A stretch of 64,000 bases of DNA, from NCBI RefSeq assembly GCF_037975245.1, contig NC_092578.1:1052001-1116000 (forward strand), in the 5' to 3' direction. Made by a program: the position numbers and the translations under genes. Origin of the DNA: Apostichopus japonicus. Lineage: Eukaryota; Echinodermata; Holothuroidea; Aspidochirotida; Stichopodidae. How positions within the stretch are numbered: position 1 is the first letter of the stretch; each line of letters begins with the position of its first letter. Below, piece after piece: positions 22,001 to 35,898 of this stretch. The notes beneath the pieces are model-generated. The model was given only the letters and a program-made list of their open reading frames with translations, had not been told where the DNA came from and did not search any database.

Positions 22001-23534
22001 AACTTTCTGATTTTATCAGTTTTTCAAGGGAGTAGCTAACTAACTAAGTAAAGTTGACAAAAGTGTGCTGTCTGTGCTATGAGGGAAGGGTGAAGGAGTG
22101 GTGTATTGAATATTCATTACAGACATGAATAACCATGAATACTATGCATATTATGTCTCTACTAAGGTTGAGTTCAAGTAGATATTATATGGATATGAAT
22201 AAACATATAGATAAAGAAAAATCATTCAAAGAAACAAGGTATGTAAAATATCAGATGTTAGACAGGATACACCAATTAGAGGGGGAAAATCCCAAAGCTG
22301 TTTCATCGTACAGTTCTCATGAATTTTTTTCGCTGGCAGTCGTACAAATTGTCTACCAGCCATTTATTTTATTTGAGTAAGGCGGTCTCAATTAAAACTC
22401 TTTGTCGTAACGGAAAAACCTAATCTGCCTTATTAGTTATTAAGAGTTAATTAATAACTGTAATAGAGAACACTAACAGGTAATACCACACAATACCAAG
22501 CAGGAAATGATGTTTGCAGACAGACTATGTATTCTATCCCTCCCACCCTCCCTTACTCTCTCTCTCCACGTGGCATCGTTGTACCTGTACAGAACTGAAA
22601 CTAGCTCCGACGATGTGGATGACAAATTGATTTCGGAATGGGAATGCCACATCTGGTTCTGTTTGACTTAAGGACAGCTGCCTCGGCTTTAACAAACACT
22701 CTGGCAAACAAATATCGTAAAACAAAACGCTGCAAGCACACTCGCCAAGGGTAAACAAGAAGCCAGCTGATAGCAGAGATTAAACAATGCTAATCCACTC
22801 ACAGCATTTTTCTACGTGCAAAAATGTTGCAAGAAAATGAAAGGGGGGGGGGGGTGGGAAAACATATATTTATAATTGGCCAAACCAAACCTTTCTTTGT
22901 TCAGTAGCCAACACCATTGAACAGTGATGATAATTTTCCTTTTGTTTGAAAATTTCATAAGTCAACATCACCGTTTAACTGCATTTATCAAAGTCTACGA
23001 TTATCGACAGTGTTTTAGACTATTGATGAATAATTAAACAAAAAGATTACAACAGACAAGTTTTTATTATAATTCTAATTGTAGCAGCAGCAACAGCTGG
23101 GCTTGGTGTTAATGAGCTGTTTCAAAGGCTTAAAGTTGCACAACAAAAGAATACCATTACATGTACACAGTGAATTATAGAAGTACAGTATAGAGAGGTC
23201 CATGTCACATATGTACAACACAGCTGGCTAAATTAGATGTTAATTACATGAAGGCCAGATGGGATTCCTGCTAATCCACTGAATCTAGGGATTAAAAGCA
23301 GATCAGGGATGGGGTAGGGGTTGGGTAGAGGGTTGAGGGACAAAGAACACTCTCACATAGTACTGGTTTATAATTTAATTTCAGGTTTATATTTTTGTGT
23401 CATTTATACTATTTAATGAGCCAACGGTACAGAAACAGAATAGAAAGAATATTTAAATCATCGGTTTTGGGCCAATTATCTTGCAAAGGTAATTATCTCT
23501 ATAAAAATTCTCAAAACTGTTTACCAGCCAAAGC

Positions 23535-23945
23535 ATTGCACACAAGAACACACATGTGTACCCTGTGGTTTATTTTCAGACTGAGGATCCCATTGTTTTT
23601 TTCCACTGTTCAAATCCACAAATCCTAGCCTTAACAATACCCCTTTAACAATAGAATTCTTCTGAGGACTTAGTGATTCTTTTCAAATGATTATGAGGAC
23701 TTGGAATTCCTTTGTTCAAGTCCTCATTTGAAATACAAAACAAGTGCACATTAATGCACAACAACCCACGCAGCTGTGTTTCACACACAGACCGAGGACC
23801 CCATTGTTTTTTCCATTGTTCAAATCCATGTACCCTAACCTTGGGAGGACGTGGGGATTCTTTAGAAATCACATCCCAGGACATGGAATTCCTTTGTTCA
23901 AGTCCTCAGTCAGGATACAAAACAAACGCATGCACTTGTACACAC
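23535..23945 (+). repeat. Diverged tandem duplication, about 180-213 bp
   Basis: GAGGATCCCATTGTTTTT (about 23583) recurs as GAGGACCCCATTGTTTTT (about 23796), and GGAATTCCTTTGTTCAAGTC recurs near 23702 and 23886. The first unit contains a 9-bp hairpin, GAGGACTTG...CAAGTCCTC, around 23696-23726. Confidence 0.75.
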
Positions 23946-26871
23946 ACACACGCATTCCATCATCACTGCATAAATTCCTTTTTTCTTCAGGAAAGGAATA
24001 AAAATTCAGAACTTAAAGTCCTACAACATGTTCTCGACCTTTGACCTTCGACCAATACCAACCACATTTTCCAGACCAATTCTACCTAAGGGGAACCAGA
24101 AAGCAACTTAAAAGGTTATTAAAGCATCATAATGTGGTAAACCTGAACATCTTCTCCCCCACCCCCAATAAAACAACAAAAATATATACAATTAAATAAT
24201 TACAATTAAATATATACAATTAAATATATACAATTAAACAATTAAATAAATTTAAAAAAAAAAAACTTTAACTGGTTGATTAGAAATTTTGAATTATAAT
24301 CATGAGAATTTCTTTGTGTTTGATGTCAGAGGTCACTTGTCCAGCTGGTGGGAATTCGTACTTTCAGAGCGATAAATTTATGAGAATACCAAAGGACTCT
24401 CTGATCATTGCTTACTAAGCTAGACCTAAGGGTAAAGTGCAACACCTGTCCATAAAACGTGCACGTTTAAAGAATAAAACTCACTATTAACTTGACTTTT
24501 ACTTGAAACATGCTCAAAAACAACCGAAAAGTGCAAGAAGAAAGAAAGAAGACAAAAACATGCCTTCTTCAAAAAAAGGAAAAACAAATTCACAATGAGC
24601 TGTGCTACACGAGATATTAGTGTATTATTAATTTAGTATACTAATTTATTCATTAATACAAAGATTATAATCTGATCCGTTTCCTCCCCTTCCCAGGGGC
24701 TTTCTTAAACTCAAGGAAAGCCAAGAACTAATCCAATCAACAGAGTGAAGGGGAAGCTGCGAAGTTGGTCGCCTTCTTCACAGATTTCTAAAAGAAAACA
24801 TTGTCAGCCTGGGATTTAAAATAAAAATCTCTCTTTGCATAAATTATATATTTTATTCAAACTGATCGGTGATAGATACAAAAACTGACTCTGATAGTCA
24901 GTTTGATAGTCTGATACAAAAACAGACTGACTGATAGATACAAAAACTCACATTCTCTCTCCACTGTTATGTTGGCTTGTTATTTGTTATACTAAATCTT
25001 CCTTTTGTACCTTTCACATTTATTTTCTCCCACCCCACCCCCCCCACCCCCAGGGATGACAGTAAACTTACTTGTTAATAATCTGACTCCGTGACCATTA
25101 ATCTTACTTTCAGGCATATTTTGAGGGCAATAATAAAAGTCTTTACAATCACACATTTATGATGAAAAACACATGACGATAATTTAATACATCACAGTCC
25201 CATTTGTAATCATATGGATGCGAACAATAGTGCAGTTGTTGTACAGGTACAGGTAAGTATAAGGCCGCAATAACAATTTGTTGGTTACGCTATCTGACCC
25301 TTCCACAGTCAATTTATATTTTTCATTACTTCATGATCAAAAGCAAGCAGCCTAGATTTATATCCTACAAGACTCTCATTTCTTCAAAGCTTCATCATCT
25401 TATTCCAATATACTTGTATCCTAACCTCTTTGTGATTCCATTACGAGTAACGTTAATGAGCGATATGACTTTGCCTTTTGGCTTTACGACTAATTTGTAC
25501 ATCAAAGCGAGAAGCACCCGTTTCCTTTAAGCTGCTCGCACAATTGCATTCAACTTTTAAGATTAATTTCTTGAATGCTCATCCAAGCCTCACTTAATAT
25601 GACATATTTCTCTTCTCAAATCATCTCTACCAAAAAAAAGAAAACTAAATGACAAAAGAAGAAAGAATTGAAAGATAAAGAAATGACCCTGAAGCAAAAC
25701 TGCTGCCAATAATCCTTTTGCACTGTTGTGTCAATGACTCCCCCCTCCATTCAGAAGCAGACCTTGTGCAAGCTTTTAATTTTAATAAAAGCAAACGTAA
25801 AATGTTACTCCTTTTCTGCTTAATTTTAAGGAAATCTATTACACACAGAAAATAGGTTGTCAAATGAGGCATATTACGAAGAACGTTGATGAATGAAATT
25901 AAGGGCGCACTTGCAAAACTTGTTTATCAAATTCATCAACATTTAATTCAACAAAAGGCTAGCTTCCAAAATGATGGCAGCATTTTTAAATTACTTATCA
26001 TAGGTAGAAAAAGTATTGAGAACATTAAATTTAAAATACTGCCATCGATTTTGCATGCCCGTCATGATAACATCCAGTCTATCAGATTTGAGATTAAGAA
26101 GTTTATTCAAAGTTTTGCAGCTTTGAAATCTATCTGTTTTGTGCATATGATAAACATAAAGTAATCCTACTTTTACAGAGCGTTTTCCTTTTGTGCATCC
26201 TGCTTTTACTATGAAATTCACGACGAAGGAAATCAAATGAGCATTAAGTGCTCGACCATGTTAGCAGAAGTTGAATATCTCCACGCATCTTCAGGCAATA
26301 ATTTTGGCAAAATTTTTGATAAGATTGTATATAACATTACATTTTATCATCTTTGAGGTAAGCACTGATTTTTTGCAATAAACAAAGTAACGAACATGAA
26401 ACTTTGGCTTAGTTAAAAAGTTTAAACCATACCAAGAACAGCAGGGACCTTTATGCACATATTTGGCAAGTCACATGACTTGAGATACCATGTTTACAAG
26501 ATTTTCTTCCCACTGTCCATATGTTTCATGATGTATCACAGCACATAAAATAGGTGGCAGAAATGGGTGTTTTTGGGGGGGGGGGTGGGGATCAGGATAG
26601 AACAACATCAGAAAATGCTTAAGAAATGGATTTCTTGGTTCAGATTGGTAATTCTTTTATAAAAAGCAGCAGTTCTGAAAATTGTGGAAATCTGCTTTGG
26701 TCTGGTAGTCAAACCAATGGATTTTTATATGTCTAAGGACAATTAAAAAAAGACTGGATCATGTTAAACAAATCTGCAAAAAAGGTCATTTACCATTAGT
26801 GCAGGAACAACCGGCAACACCAACAGATTAGATAATTCAACCAAATTTTGGTATTTCCTGACAAATCTTAC

Positions 26872-26951
26872 CTGCGCTGGTTGCAACGATTGCAGGACTC
26901 ATCTTCTGATCATTCGAATTAACAAAAAATGTGACCTCCGAACCGTGTGAC
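26872..26951 (-). CDS. ptprn: PTPRN-like exon: core of the SEA-like ectodomain
   Basis: This 80-bp exon has acceptor TTTGTTGACAG and donor GCGCAG|GTAAGA. One leading base completes an Arg codon with the previous exon. It then reads SHGSEVTFFVNSNDQKMSPA and IVATSA, and leaves one base that makes Ala with the next exon. The xxGxxVTFFVxxNxQxMS pattern corresponds to the central strands of the IA-2 membrane-proximal ectodomain (VVGPALTFRI...NEQNLS in the human protein). Both phases fit the neighbouring exons, which is strong evidence for one transcript. Confidence 0.87.
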
Positions 26952-27079
26952 CTGTCAACAAACAAAACGAATCGAAAGACATTTAAAAGAATTATAAATA
27001 CTTACTTATAAGTAATTCGAATAAGAAACGAACTCCACACGAAAAAAAACCCACTTCTTTGCACTTTGGGTAGTAAAAG

Positions 27080-27190
27080 GAAAAGGAGGGTCATCGAGGG
27101 TGTACAGTGTTAAGAAGGTTTACCAGAGTACTCTTAGCAGGCTAGAATAAGAGTGCTGAGGTTGTGAGAAGACAGGTTATCAAGGATGCA
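27080..27190. mobile_element. Degenerate DIRS terminal repeat (solo)
   Basis: Follows the right terminal repeat of the 7-kb element through GGGTCATCGAGGGTGTACAG, TTTACCAG, TAGAATAAGAGTGCTGAGG and TTGTGAGAAGACAGGTTA. No coding remnant lies next to it. Confidence 0.65.
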
Positions 27191-28029
27191 TAATAAATCT
27201 GTTGACAAGTAATATAGTTTACTTTGATTTCGAGAAGAAACGTATACTGTGATTTTTCGTTGGGCTTGAACACAATTGTTTTGAAATGAGGTAACCAATG
27301 ACTCAGATGACTCAGTCACTCACTTAATGTAAACTAAAAAATGTGAAGAAACTCGCAGAAATAGTGACACGTGTCTGTGGGAGGAACGTTAGCCATCTTT
27401 TAAATTAAACTCAATTTCTGAAATTTGGGAGGTTTTGTACTTGAAGAAAGGAGCTCTGCTTGACTAATTATTAATTATTATATGACCCGACTCACTTCCC
27501 AAAACATTCAAACATTTTTCGCTTGAGTAACTGGTGCATGGATCCATACCAAGATGTTTTTCTTCTCTCCCAAAGTGGTTATTCAATCATGTGATTTCAA
27601 TTATGTAATAGTGTCAAATGTGCGAAGAAAGAAGATTAGAAATATAAATTGACAGTGGTTATATATCTCGGATTATAAATTTTCAAATTGTGTCTTATTT
27701 TCAGTTTCTGAATTAGGCAAATGCACGACCAAAAGTCTTTGCATACATAGATTTTTCACCAACCGTGTATTTGGGCAACAATTTAAGCTGCTTTGTAAAT
27801 TGAGGTACCAATATAATATGGCAAAGTTATCTGCTCATTTAAGTATTATGTAATGTCAAAGGTCGTCAAGAAATTTCTAATGTGGAAGTAATTATGAATA
27901 ATGGGTCAAAGGTCACATTGAGCATTATCACACACAGCTTCCAAGATTGAGGAAAACTGTAACTCGAAATCTTGATTTTGGTAGTAGTTTTGCAAAACCA
28001 AAGCAACATTGTAGCTACAGTACTACAAA

Positions 28030-28600
28030 ACAAAACATACCATTTAAGCCATAGTACAAAATACAACATATCATCATTTGAGCCATACTACAAAATACAA
28101 CATATCATTTGAGCCATACTGCAAAACAAAACATATCATTTGAGCCATACTGCAAAACAAAACATACCATTTAAGCCATACTATTGATACTACAAAACAA
28201 ATGATACCATTTCAGCTATACTACAAACTAAAACATATCATTTATGCCATACTAAAAAATGCAACATACCATACTACAAAAATACTACCATACTACCATA
28301 CTATAAAAATATTACAACATACTACAAAAACATACCATTTAAGCCATACTACAAAATCAATCATATCATTTGAGCCATACTACAAAATAAAACATACCAT
28401 TTCAGCCATACTGCAAAACAAAACATATCATTTGAGCTATACTACAAAATAAAACATATCATTTAAGCCATACTACAAAATAAAACATATCATTTAAGCC
28501 ATACTAAAAAATCAATCATATCATTTGAGCCATACTACCAATAAACATAAAACATACCATCTGAGCCATACTACAAAATAAAGCATACTATTTCAGCAAG
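28030..28600 (+). repeat. 31-bp minisatellite, about 18 units
   Basis: Consensus close to CCATACTACAAAATAAAACA followed by TATCATTTGAG. Units of 30-31 bp with internal deletions around 28260-28320. The open frame across 28201-28452 is repeat-derived. Confidence 0.88.
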
Positions 28601-29870
28601 TGACTCAGTGAAATAAACATTTTTGTTTTATTGACAGAATTACCCTCATCTATCTTACTTTACTGTCAATGTTAATGCCTTGCACACCATCACAGTCTCC
28701 AACGACAACAGAGTGAGCTCTGCTTGTTTAATATGGGTCGTTCCATCACATGCTCAATTTGTGACAGTTTGCTGTCTCCTTAACGTTGGAAATAAATTAA
28801 TTACTTCCTCTATATAACATTTGGCGATATATTCATCAAAAAGTCACATAGTTTTTAACATCAAAATGTGTTAACACAAAACAGAAACTTAATTAAACAG
28901 TGAGTCTCAACCCTTACAGAATAGTCATTTTAGTTGGCTCTGTTGATTACAGAGACAGCAGAAATGTCGCAAAACATGAGATCACTCTCAAACTTAAGAA
29001 TTCATAAATCATCTGTGATATTTAAGACTGGAAATTATAATAGTAGAGACTGTCTGAGAATAAAATAATAGTAGAGATTGTCTGAGGGAAAAGACAAGAG
29101 AGGAAAAACAGAAATAGAAAGTTCTCAATTTTTAATAATGTAAATTTATGAAGCATATCATTCCAGTTATAAAGAATAAAAATATAACCAAAAATACCCC
29201 TTTTTATTGCTATTTATGGCTCATGCAGGTAAAAGGCGAATATGGTTAGAGAGAAGTAAATTTTCTTGATTGTAAATGAAATGAGAGGGGAAAAAAAGGA
29301 ATTTTTAATTTTAAAGACTTGTTTACCATCCCTTTTCCTCTACTAATGAGTCTAAAAACTGAAGTATTAACAAAGAGAAAGAGTGGTACTAAAAGGAACC
29401 TGCACTGAAAGTAGAAATTTATTTATGAATTGTCCTTAATATACCAAAAGAGATTTTTAAATAAAAATGAAAAAATCTAGGTAAAATATAACAAATATAT
29501 GTGAGACACTGGTATTAAGAGAAAGAAAAGTTATATATTTAAAAGTGTTCAGTTTGCATTCCAGAAATAAAAAGTAAAAACAAAGAAAAGAAAATATTGC
29601 AAAACCGTGAAAGTTTTAAGACCTTCTGTGCTTCCCTTTACCCTTTTTAAAATGTCTATAGTGGAGTATTTGCTTTCTAGAGTGGTAATGGTAAAGAAAT
29701 ATTTGCAAAATATCAAAACTTACTTGGCTGCGAAAGATATATGATACAACGAAAAGAAGAAAGATAAGTCATGTTATTCCACTTTCCATATTGTAAATAG
29801 TTTAAAGAAATAAACTAAACTAAATTAAGCATTGGAAATATTCTATGTATTTACTATTTAATAGTGAATG

Positions 29871-30120
29871 GTGCTGTGGCTTATGAAGCAATGAGGATTA
29901 GCAATTGGGAGGTTCCTGGTTAGATACCCGGCCGGGTCATAGTAAGGTGGGTTTTTCATCCAAGAGTAATCTACGGTTTTCCCATCTGAAATGACTTTCT
30001 AAATTGAGTTAAAATGTTGAATTGGAACCCATCTGATGTGAAAGTTGTAATCCATAAGCCCTTGCAGGCTTCTCCCTCATTCATGGTCGCTTAAGCGTCA
30101 TAAAAATAACTGCATGATTA
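29871..30120 (+). mobile_element. tRNA-derived SINE (type 3), copy 1
   Basis: Aligned over about 250 bp with 59766-60053. Shared blocks include GAAGCAATGAGG, CCGGCCGGGT, TTTTTCATCCAAGAG, ATCTACGGTTTTCCCATC and AAATAACTGC near the end. The B-box region is degraded here but clear in the second copy. Confidence 0.72.
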
Positions 30121-32722
30121 ATAGTTGACAAGTGTTTCTGTGAACCTTAATATTATAAAATATATAATCTCTAGTAAAAATGGTGGAATCGCCGAGTAGA
30201 AAACATAAATCGGCAACCCTTGCCCTCAACTCCTCTTTACTCTGCTAAACCATACGCACCAACAACAACAATGTCATCAGAAAATTTTGAAATTTTGACA
30301 TGGTAATTTAAGAAATATATAAAGTCAATGTTCACATTTTTCCAAAACAATGTCTCTATTACTAGAACTGTAAGAGACCACTGCTCTTACTACACTAAAT
30401 ATGTCTTTACCTCTGACTTGCCTCTTTTAAATGTTCACTCTGGAGCCACCAATGTGTTTCTGCTGGTCATACTGGAGACTAACTGTCTACCACTACAACA
30501 AAAAAATGCTGAGATTCTTTGTATCTTCAAGAAAACTTGAACTAAATTTATGAGATTCCTTTATCTTCTTCTCCTTTGATGTATATATCCTGCAATCTCT
30601 TCTTCCTCCCACCCTCTCTCTCTTACACCTATTTGTGACCTACTTCTACAGCTGGGTACATCCCTTCATTAAATTACCCTTTATTCAACCATTCTTACCA
30701 TCCCAGAATTAATTACATTTGTGATACAGTTCTTTTATTTGGTAACCATGGTAACCCAATTCTTCTGATGTTTTTCGGGTCAATAAACTGGTGCAACAAG
30801 TAGAGCACTATTCATTTGATTTAGTTTAATATTGTGTCAAATTTAGCAGTTCAAGGGGGTCGATGATGTTCATTTTATGGCTTGATATTACATTTATGGG
30901 CAATATTTCACTCTTAATTTTATCAGGTTTTAGTTTCACAGCAGTAACATCCCTCACTCACTCTCAAACAAGTAAATATTGGTGATTGGGATATGCTTTA
31001 GTTATGGTTGACCATAACACCTGCACACATGTGCTGCTGCTGATTTCTCATTTCCTGTACTTGTCAATATCAAGGAAATGAACATTTTCTACTTCAAGAA
31101 AATCTGGAGCCAAATAAAAAATAATACATAGAAAGCCCAAAATAATATTGAATATGGTTCATAAGATGCAATTAAAAAAAAGAAAAGGAATTTGAAATGT
31201 GGCTAATTAAAGCAACATATGTTCGTCCGGTAACTTTATCATTTCTGTTGCTCCAGGAAGAGCAAGAATCTGTCCAAATTATGCCATTTTATGCCCTGTT
31301 ACCCCTGACGATACTGGTCTGAGGCCCAAATGACACTGAGATAGGAAGGGAATGTTGAGTTTCCTGATTTAAACAGATACAGGAAATAAATACACTCAAA
31401 TGGAAGAGTCAACCCTAACTAAATTTTCATATTAAACAAGATTAATGTGATACAAGGGTGGCACAAATATCAACACAGAGATGCAGTCTCCAACTAAACG
31501 CAGCCTAAATATTATACCAGTTTACTGTGTTCGATTACCCAATTGACCTTTGACCTAGCATAGTGGTGTAGGGGACCCACCCCCTCCTCTCCCAACTCTA
31601 CCTTGTCCCTCAGACAGATAGGTATATTTGTAATCACAATATTCAAACATTGGCATAAGCACATATAGTGTGACCTATTCTCTCTTGTTTTTATTTTCCC
31701 TCCATACCCCTTTTTCTTTCCTCCTTATTTATCTTTAAACTTTCTATGACTCTAATATTCCTAGATTTTACATCACCCCTGAGATCCTTTTTGTTTTTTT
31801 GTTTTATTTTTTACTTTTATTTTTTATTTGCTATGTGAGCTAGTCTCAGATTAAAGCAGGGAACACTTTCTTCAATAATCAGGAGTCTTGATAATTTCTT
31901 ATCTCTACAGATGGCTGACAATCTTTTGTAGAGGATGCAAATCGATTTGATATTTTTCAGCTTAGATCGGCTAAAATTGTTACTAAATAATGGTGTCATT
32001 CAGAAGACAAATGCGCACATTTTATTTGATTACACCGCTAGAGGGCTTGATCTCAAAATAGTTGACATTTAGTGTCCTTCGAAATTTGTACCCCCTTTCA
32101 TCAGGGGACTGCTAAGACCGATAAAATGTTTAGGCAGTCCACTCTATTGGCTCTCACTGATCACCTGATCAATGGAGATTGGCCATGAGGTATGTAAAGT
32201 GAAGCATTGATCCCTCAGTGACAGGTTAAGAAGTAGCGGAGTGCATAACGGTTGTAACGAATTATTTACGTCACGGGTCAAATTCTTTTTGTCAGATCAC
32301 TTGAGGTGCTTTTGGGAATGAATAACAATTGTCAACTCCTGCCCTCCAGCCACCTACACACACTCACTCATACCCCTACGCCACCCCCCCCCCCCATTTC
32401 TACTTTACAGAATGATGAAAAGAAACTTGGACTAGCAAATTTAGAAGGATAGATGACCTGTGAACATTTTATGGTACCACTATGAAACAACATGGGGATA
32501 TACTTTACATATTTCTTTGAGGGTTTGGGGATTTTTGTCAAGATTGAGGTATCTTATTGACACCTGCTAATTAACTAGAAGTAACACACAGGTTTATTCA
32601 CTAGGTCCTTACTATTGTTGCATGTTTGATTTCTGGTTTTGTGGGGAAATAAAGTAAAACAACAGGCTGCATTTTTATGAACACAGGATTCTGCGTCCAG
32701 GATGCAATCTTCAATTGCTTGT

Positions 32723-32857
32723 GTCCGTCCGTCCGTCCGTCCGTCCGTCCGTCCGTCCGTCCGTCCGTCCGTCCGTCCGTCCGTCCGTCCGTCCGTCCGT
32801 CCGTCCGTCCGTCCGTCCGTCCGTCCGTCCGTCCGTCCGTCCGTCCGTCCGTCCGTC
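32723..32857 (+). repeat. (GTCC)n array, about 33 perfect units
   Basis: About 134 bp of uninterrupted GTCC. Frames through it encode Ser-Val-Arg-Pro on one strand and Asp-Gly-Arg-Thr on the other and are not genes. It ends 138 bp from the donor of exon 33001-33084. Confidence 0.98.
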
Positions 32858-33000
32858 TGATATCTTGATATATATCGATATTTCATTTTGGTCATACCAA
32901 TGGACCTCACTCAGTATCATCACTTTTCAAAGCGAAACAAGAAACTGATCATGAGCGATATACCGACACAGCTAGGAACCAAGCTGTTATATTGACTCAC

Positions 33001-33084
33001 CTCACTTTGGAAAAGGTTTGGCTGGGTACTTCAAGCAGGAAGGCAAGATTGCTTACCAAGGATTCTGCATCTTCTTGAGATATT
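33001..33084 (-). CDS. ptprn: PTPRN-like exon: first helix of the SEA-like ectodomain
   Basis: This 84-bp exon has acceptor TTGTTTTATTTTCAG and donor GTGAG|GTGAGT. A GT six bases earlier is rejected because it would put the next exon out of frame. One leading base completes Lys with the exon before. The reading ISQEDAESLVSNLAFLLEVP then SQTFSKV ends two bases into an Arg codon finished by exon 26951. An acidic start followed by a leucine-rich helix and a phenylalanine before the first strand is what IA-2 family ectodomains show at this point. Confidence 0.86.
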
Positions 33085-35189
33085 CTGAAAATAAAACAAA
33101 AGTAATAAAACATAATCCGAGCATTCATCTTTTTTACAGACATGCTTTACCTTTTAAAAAGGCAACAATAAATACATGTAACACTTAACAATAGTCATGT
33201 TTATGTGTTTATGAAACTGAAAATAATTTATCGTTTGAAGAACATGAGGCTGCTAGTTGCATTTGCGAGGACGGTAATATCGCCATACACGTTAAGCTCG
33301 AGTGGAAACTAAATTGTTAATTTGCGGTGTGTATGTTACAAGAGTTGTATACAACTGTGATGCGGTTGCTGATCTGTCCAATATCAACTTTACCCCTTTA
33401 AATCCTTCATCGCTTTCACAGCAGATATATCCAGTTCTTGAGTCCCTGTAGGGCATTAATTAATGGGACGAAAAACTGCTATTAAGACTAAATGTTATCC
33501 CTATGATCATCTAAGCTCAAGGGAAACATTTATGGAGGGAAAACACACTATGCAGGTTTAACGCACAAAACTGCAATTCAGTAACTTCTGAGAACCTGTT
33601 GAAATGTGGAAACAGTTATCTGAAGTTTAGAAATGAAATTGTAACCAGCTGATAAAACTCACGGTGGTTATGAAAGAAGACATAAATACCAACGTGTTCC
33701 CTGACGGTATATTTACGATTGACAAAACCTTATTTCGTTCTCGTAACACTAATATATTACTCTATCATTACAAGGCCATGATCAGTAATACCTCAAGTGG
33801 AAACATTGCGATACCTAAAACTGTTATGTGTGTTCCACAGGATATTAATGCAATTAAAATACCATCAAATCTCTCCCATCCACCACCATGATGAGTGCGT
33901 AGATAAACATGAACCAACGTTAATAAAATTCTGTTTATTATGAAAGTGAAACCGTACACCTGATTAATTGACTTTAGAATGTAAACATTAATGATAACAG
34001 TAATAATCATAAAATAACACAGTCATCTCAGCAAGATAGTACTCTTCTCAAGGTTTTAATCTTCTCTTTGATTAAACTGTAAACAAACATTAACTCTGCC
34101 TCTCTAATAACCTGCAACCATATCTTTAAAACTCTCTCTCTTCCTGTGGTAAATGTCAAGTGATTCATTCCTTTGAACATTATAATACGAGGTTTAACGG
34201 TCCTTGTTATCTGTAAAGTTATGCATATACAATCAACTAGTCTCACAGTCATCAGCCTTACAATGTTCAGCAGTGTCTTACTTGATTAATTAACGCATCC
34301 TTTCTTTGTGCTTTACTGCTTGAATAGATATGAACAGAAAAGTTGTCAACTGTTCCCGTTATTTCCAAACCTGTTTGTTCTTCTGTAAGTTAGATGATCA
34401 AGCTAGGATCAAGATGTAGGGCATTTTCAATTTGTAAACTCTTACTGTTTTTCTCTGAGATCTAACACAGTAAACAGCATCACTGTCTTTAACATTTTAC
34501 TGCAAAAAACTATATTTTTATTTTTTGCTGACCATACATGGCTTGAAAGCAAGGAAAATATTGCTTGTTCTCCCCTGAAAATATTTCTAGCTTTTAAATT
34601 AAGTTTAGAAAAGGTTTATTATTGGAATAAAAAATTCGTTCTTTAAACTATACATTTGCATTGGTTTGTAATTTAGTGTCAGTCTAAGAAATCCATGAAC
34701 AAGTTAACATGAAACCTGGACGCCTGTCAATCTAATTATGCAGTTACACGGATTCAAATGCTCCTATTTCATAGCCAGCTAGTAACCATTTACTTCATCA
34801 ATGAACATTCCGTGTCCCAAAACTTTTATGCAAATTTTTAATTTTGTATTTGCGTACCTTTGATGGTTTAGTCCTAATTTTATCTGTGTTGGTGTTTTGT
34901 TGTTTGTATGAAATAACATAAATGATTGCAATGAGGTACGTTGAATTTCAATAATAATTCAGTTTGATGTCACCAGAGTGTGCTACCATGCTACCAAAAC
35001 GCATGCTACCAAACTGGTTGCTCTACATAAAAAAAAAACTGTTTTTGTTCTGACTCCCAGCAAGTTTCATAAAGCTAAATGAAACTGTCCCATGCCTCTT
35101 CCTCTACTATTCAAACTGTTTATGCATTAAATTTTATTATAGACACTGCGTATATTCTAAACCTTTCTCTTTGATTGGTCGACTACTTC

Positions 35190-35272
35190 TTCCAGGGTAA
35201 GATTCCTCAACTCTTCCTCCCAGGGTAAGATTCCTCGAACTCTCCTTCCCAGGGTAATATTCCTCTTGGTAA
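35190..35272 (+). repeat. Three tandem CCCAGGGTAAGATTCCTC units
   Basis: About 31-bp spacing, with diverging linkers. Confidence 0.75.
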
Positions 35273-35898
35273 TGAGGTTAATATGTATATTAACCCAGAA
35301 CCATTTACCTTAATAGTCAAACAATTACCCAACAACCACTTAGGAATGAATTGTCATTCCTTTCTGATTCCACACAGCAGTACTACTGTATACAAGTAGC
35401 AGCAGCACGCCAGACAACAGAATTATAATTTTTGTCCTAAATGAGGCATATCTTCTCACTTACAAGAGACAATGCCTAAAGTACGATGTATGCAGGTGCC
35501 AAGGCTGTGACTCTAAAAATCATCTCATATTTCATCTGTTATTTTAGTACCTGCTTTGCCTACAATGGAGTAACATTACAAATGGGTTTCCGAGGGCAAG
35601 TACTCGGTTTCCTTACTTGTAACATATCCTCTCTCCTCGATAAAATCCTCATCCCTGCAGAGATGAAGAATGTCCAGGCTTCTGTTCTTCTGTTTCCTTA
35701 TATTGAGATTTATTTGTGTCAATACTTCATTCTTAGTATACAAAATGTAGGAAATATGATCCAAATATCATAGAAGCCATTCAAATAGTGCGGTTTTTAT
35801 TCTCTCTCTTTTCAATTCTTTCCAGTATAAATTGAGAAATTCTTTTGGCGGTCACAATCTAGGAAACATGAGATATGCTGATTCACAAAATGCTGAGA

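Larger units (their letters stand above)
7498..26871 (-). other. Intron, about 19.4 kb, of the PTPRN-like gene
   Basis: The intron runs from the donor GTAAGATTTG after exon 26872 to the acceptor before 7497. It holds the repeats listed separately: a pyrimidine tract (8.7 kb), a 41-bp minisatellite (9.6 kb), the three-copy unknown family (10.5, 17.5 and 18.4 kb), a C-rich array (15.6-16.0 kb) and a 210-bp duplication (23.5-23.9 kb). The other stretches (11.7-13.3, 14.0-15.4, 16.2-17.2, 19.1-23.4 and 24.0-26.8 kb) are AT-rich with nothing recognisable. Open frames there, for example 25886-26164, have no splice sites or motifs supporting them. Confidence 0.7.
26952..33000 (-). other. Intron, about 6.0 kb, of the PTPRN-like gene
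   Basis: Contains a DIRS-end relic (27.1 kb), the 31-bp minisatellite (28.0-28.6 kb), a SINE (29.9 kb) and the GTCC array (32.7 kb). The rest (27.2-28.0, 28.6-29.8, 30.1-32.7 kb) is AT-rich with no recognised element. Confidence 0.7.

Noticed and set aside
25886-26164. 92-codon Lys/Ile-rich frame
   Set aside because: AT-rich composition, no motif, no splice sites. Its length is unremarkable for a 64-kb window.
32575-32948. Frames encoding Ser-Val-Arg-Pro and Asp-Gly-Arg-Thr repeats
   Set aside because: Pure translation of the GTCC microsatellite.
33001-33007. Alternative donor six bases earlier (AAA|GTGAGG)
   Set aside because: It would join the next exon in a frame that meets a stop within 11 codons. 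The GTGAGT donor keeps the reading open.
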